This document shows positions 61,481 through 64,000 of a DNA stretch of 64,000 bases, piece after piece (position 1 is the stretch's first letter; every line of letters begins with the position of its first letter). The stretch is from NCBI GenBank assembly GCA_013141065.1, contig JABFRR010000003.1, positions 1 through 64,000 of the forward strand, in the 5' to 3' direction. A model generated the notes under the pieces. It ran no database searches, was not told the DNA's origin, and saw only the letters and a program-made list of their open reading frames with translations. Source of the DNA: Bacteriovoracaceae bacterium. Its GTDB lineage: Bacteria > Bdellovibrionota > Bacteriovoracia > Bacteriovoracales > Bacteriovoracaceae. The position numbers and the translations under genes were made by a program.

Positions 61481-63393
61481 GTGAAAAATTATGGGAACCA
61501 AGTCAAGAGAGGATAGAGCAGTCTCAGATGTGGAAACTGATGAGCTCCTCCAAATGTAATTCATATAGAGATTTGCATCGTTATTCTGTTGAACATAAAG
61601 AAGATTTCTGGGAACAACTTATCAAAAGTAACAATGTTATTTTTGAGGGAGACCTAAAACCTGTCTTGTTAGAAGATAATTTTTCAAATTATACTTGGTT
61701 TAGTAAGGTAAAATTAAATTTTGCTGAAAATTTATTGAACCATGGGAAAGATGAAGATATTGCGATCAATTTTTTTCACGAATCAGGCTTAGCAAAAAAA
61801 ATTAGCTATCAATCTCTGCGCTCGGAAGTTTGTGCTCTTCAAACATATTTAAAAGAAACTTTAAATGTGGGAGATGTCCTGGCCGCTTACATGCCAAATA
61901 TTCCTGAAACGATAGTCTCCATGCTTGCGACATCTAGTCTTGGAGCTACGTTTACATCCACTAGCTGTGATTTTGGAATTGAAGGAGTCCTGGATAGATT
62001 CGGACAAACAAATCCCACGGTCTTAGTTGCAGCTGTCGGTTATGAATATGGCCAAAAATATTTTGACTTAACTGATAAAATTCTAGCGATTCAAGAAAAA
62101 ATACCTAGTCTTAAAAAAATCATTCTGGTTGATTTTTTAGATAAAGGAATTGATCGAGCCAAAATTAAAAATGCCGATATTTATTCAGATATTATTAAAC
62201 AATATAATAATAAACAAGAATGTGAATTTTTAAGACTGCCTTTTTCTCATCCACTTTATATTATGTACTCTTCTGGAACCACAGGGAAACCCAAGTGTAT
62301 TGTTCACTCACAGGGTGGAAGTTTACTTCAGCACATTAAAGAATTGGGTTTGCATTGTGATCTAAGCGCCCAAAAATCTATTTTCTTTTTTACTACATGT
62401 GGATGGATGATGTGGAACTGGCTAGTGAGTTCTCTTTATTTTGGTTCCACTGTTGTGATATATGAAGGCTCACCAGCACTGCCGTCGCCGGAGTATTTTT
62501 TTAATATTATTAAACGAGAAAGTATTAACATATTTGGAACTTCTCCAAAATTTTTAAAAGCATTAGAAGATACTAGTGCCAAATTTAGTGAATACCCAAC
62601 ACTTGAAATAATTCTCTCGACAGGTTCACCATTGTTGCCAGAGCAATATGATTTTGTTTATCAAAAAATAAAAAAAGATGTTCTCCTTGGAAGTATTTCA
62701 GGAGGAACAGATATTCTTTCGTGTTTTATGCTCGCTTGTCCCGTACTTCCTGTTTATCGTGGAGAGATTCAATGCCTAGGTTTGGGAATGGATATAGAGG
62801 CCCTAGATGAAAATTTTCATTCAGTTATTGACCTTGAAGGGGAGTTGGTTTGCAAACAAACTTTTCCAAGTCGCCCACTTTATTTTTTAAATGATCCTCA
62901 GAATGAAAAAATAAATGCCGCTTATTTTAATCAAATCCCAGGGGTATGGGCCCATGGTGATTTTGTAAAAGTGACGTCTCGGGGGGGAGTCATTGTCTAT
63001 GGACGGTCTGATGCGACTTTAAATCCTGGAGGAGTTCGAATTGGAACTGCTGAAATTTATCGACAAACAGAAGGACTCTCATACATTCAAGATTCTCTTT
63101 GTGTTGGTCGTCCAAATGCAGGCGATGTTGATGTCTTATTGTTTGTAAAACTTAAAGAGAATGAAGTTTTATCAAATGAGAGAAAAAAGCAAATAAAAGA
63201 CCTTATAAAAAAGAATACTACGCCTCGGCATGTCCCGCGTGAAATAATAGAAGTGAGTGATATTCCCTATACTCGATCTGGAAAAAAAGTTGAACTGGCC
63301 GTCGCCAGAATTGTTTCAGGTCGGCCTGTGACAAATAGCGAGGCGCTCATGAATCCAGAGTCTTTGGCCCAGTATGAAAAATATAAATTATAA
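61477..63393 (+). CDS. aacS: Acetoacetyl-CoA synthetase
   Basis: 638-aa AMP-forming synthetase. MYSSGTTGKPKCIVHSQGG (adenylate motif), FTTCGWMMWNWLVSSLYFG, SISGGTDILSCFMLACPVLPV and DATLNPGGVRIGTAEIY are typical of AACS; the catalytic Lys is in YTRSGKKVELAV. It activates acetoacetate, such as that released by the HMG-CoA lyase encoded 6 kb upstream. Overlap with the fumarase gene indicates a shared transcript. Confidence 0.93.
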   Translation: MSEKLWEPSQERIEQSQMWKLMSSSKCNSYRDLHRYSVEHKEDFWEQLIKSNNVIFEGDLKPVLLEDNFSNYTWFSKVKLNFAENLLNHGKDEDIAINFFHESGLAKKISYQSLRSEVCALQTYLKETLNVGDVLAAYMPNIPETIVSMLATSSLGATFTSTSCDFGIEGVLDRFGQTNPTVLVAAVGYEYGQKYFDLTDKILAIQEKIPSLKKIILVDFLDKGIDRAKIKNADIYSDIIKQYNNKQECEFLRLPFSHPLYIMYSSGTTGKPKCIVHSQGGSLLQHIKELGLHCDLSAQKSIFFFTTCGWMMWNWLVSSLYFGSTVVIYEGSPALPSPEYFFNIIKRESINIFGTSPKFLKALEDTSAKFSEYPTLEIILSTGSPLLPEQYDFVYQKIKKDVLLGSISGGTDILSCFMLACPVLPVYRGEIQCLGLGMDIEALDENFHSVIDLEGELVCKQTFPSRPLYFLNDPQNEKINAAYFNQIPGVWAHGDFVKVTSRGGVIVYGRSDATLNPGGVRIGTAEIYRQTEGLSYIQDSLCVGRPNAGDVDVLLFVKLKENEVLSNERKKQIKDLIKKNTTPRHVPREIIEVSDIPYTRSGKKVELAVARIVSGRPVTNSEALMNPESLAQYEKYKL

Positions 63394-63403
63394 ATGAATA
63401 TTT

Positions 63404-63994
63404 TTATTTGAATATTTTTAAACGAAGCTCTTTAATTTCTTCTTCGCTCGGCTTTGCCTTGTATTCATCTCGGTAAGCTTTTAAAATGCGATCAAATTGT
63501 TCTTCTTTTAAATCTTGTTCTGTTTTCAATGGTTTTTTATTGGCTTCGATTATGGAGTCAGATAGGTTTTCAAACTCTTGAAGAAACTCTTTTTTTTCTT
63601 CTTCTTGTTCTTGGTCAATTGATCCACTCAATTTATAATTCATTTTATTATAATAAAAATAAAATGAAATTGAAAATGCCATGGGTTTATACACTTTTCT
63701 AAATCTTTCATATTGGTCAATCATATTTTGTTTTTTTAGATAAGCGACTAATTCGCTATTGTGAGCATCTAGGCCATCAAGGAGTATTTTTTTCAATAAT
63801 TCTTCTGGGATGTTAACTTTTTCAACCCATGGAAGATCATAAGGCATAACAAAAAATTTTCCAATTTTATGCTTAAAGAATCTCGTTATCAAATAACCAG
63901 CATTTTGAAATTTAGTGTATTGATCTTTTTCAGGTATTCTTTTTATGACGCCTTTTAGCCCCATAATAAGAACATCTTCTTGTATCATTCGCAT
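63404..63994 (-). CDS. Unknown protein, possibly truncated by the window edge
   Basis: The frame gives 196 aa from an ATG only six bases from the window end; the real start may lie further right. The protein is helical, with a charged C-terminal 60 residues. Residues 80-100 (ELVAYLKKQN...YERFRK) match the segment ELISYLKRNN...YERFKK of the exported metallopeptidase at 20391-21653, including about 11 of 20 identities, but no HExxH motif is present. No signal peptide is visible in this part. Confidence 0.55.
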   Translation of the reverse strand: MRMIQEDVLIMGLKGVIKRIPEKDQYTKFQNAGYLITRFFKHKIGKFFVMPYDLPWVEKVNIPEELLKKILLDGLDAHNSELVAYLKKQNMIDQYERFRKVYKPMAFSISFYFYYNKMNYKLSGSIDQEQEEEKKEFLQEFENLSDSIIEANKKPLKTEQDLKEEQFDRILKAYRDEYKAKPSEEEIKELRLKIFK

Positions 63995-64000
63995 TAGTCT

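Noticed and set aside
1-64000. rRNA, tRNA and CRISPR loci
   Set aside because: Intergenic regions were read for cloverleaf-type or repeat-spacer structure and none was seen; a covariance-model scan was not possible here.

Overview
The window is AT-rich chromosomal DNA from a flagellated Gram-negative bacterium. The set of genes and their style (CarD-type RNA polymerase regulator, a small flagellin behind a sigma-28-like promoter, many lipoproteins and secreted metallopeptidase-like proteins, very large low-complexity exported proteins with no recognised domain, amino-acid catabolic operons) suggests a predatory Bdellovibrionota member, most like the Bacteriovorax/Halobacteriovorax/Peredibacter side. 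This assignment is inference from gene content; no rRNA or tRNA gene was seen.

Layout. 1-1470: decayed mobile DNA, an IS3-family element (orfA, a canonical A AAA AAG frameshift site, a multiply frameshifted orfB) that appears to have inserted into an older transposase remnant. 1702-10748: housekeeping and small exported proteins (carD, cysS, nitroreductase, lysA/uvrB divergent pair, HExxH proteins, a metallophosphoesterase). 10754-16069: a five-gene minus-strand signalling operon (920-aa scaffold-like protein, degenerate HD-GYP, CheY, degenerate HPt, CheX), divergent from flagellin (16355-17188). 17246-27104: a tight minus-strand operon encoding a phenylacetyl-CoA-type aromatic pathway (PaaF-, PaaG-, PaaA-like, PaaH split in two ORFs, thiolase, aldehyde dehydrogenase, GST, beta-lactamase-fold lipoprotein) with a secreted metallopeptidase gene embedded in it. 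A fused indolepyruvate ferredoxin oxidoreductase gene lies divergently (27313-30666) and could feed aryl-acetyl-CoA into the pathway. 30674-33100: hrpB.

33834-39261: a run of a GX3-repeat exported protein, a subtilase-like protein and a Nudix/metallo-beta-lactamase fusion. 39253-43277: acetyl-CoA synthetase, a small exported protein and an IS4/IS50-type transposase ORF that seems to lack its first catalytic Asp. 43585-50153: four exported proteins of unknown function, with two good sigma-28-type promoters and a tandem pair of ankyrin-like paralogues; this is one of the two best candidates for an undescribed system. 50284-56412: a leucine/isovalerate degradation operon (MCC beta, methylglutaconyl-CoA hydratase, split MCC alpha, HMG-CoA lyase, a second hydratase). 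56456-57682: small lipoproteins and an exported protein. 57772-63994: UvrD/PcrA helicase, two-subunit class I fumarase, acetoacetyl-CoA synthetase (which would finish leucine breakdown) and an unknown protein at the right edge that shares a motif with the metallopeptidase of the aromatic operon.

Taken together the window encodes amino-acid breakdown to acetyl-CoA, acetoacetyl-CoA and fumarate-level intermediates, as expected for a protein-eating organism, plus motility-linked signalling and exported proteins of unknown role.
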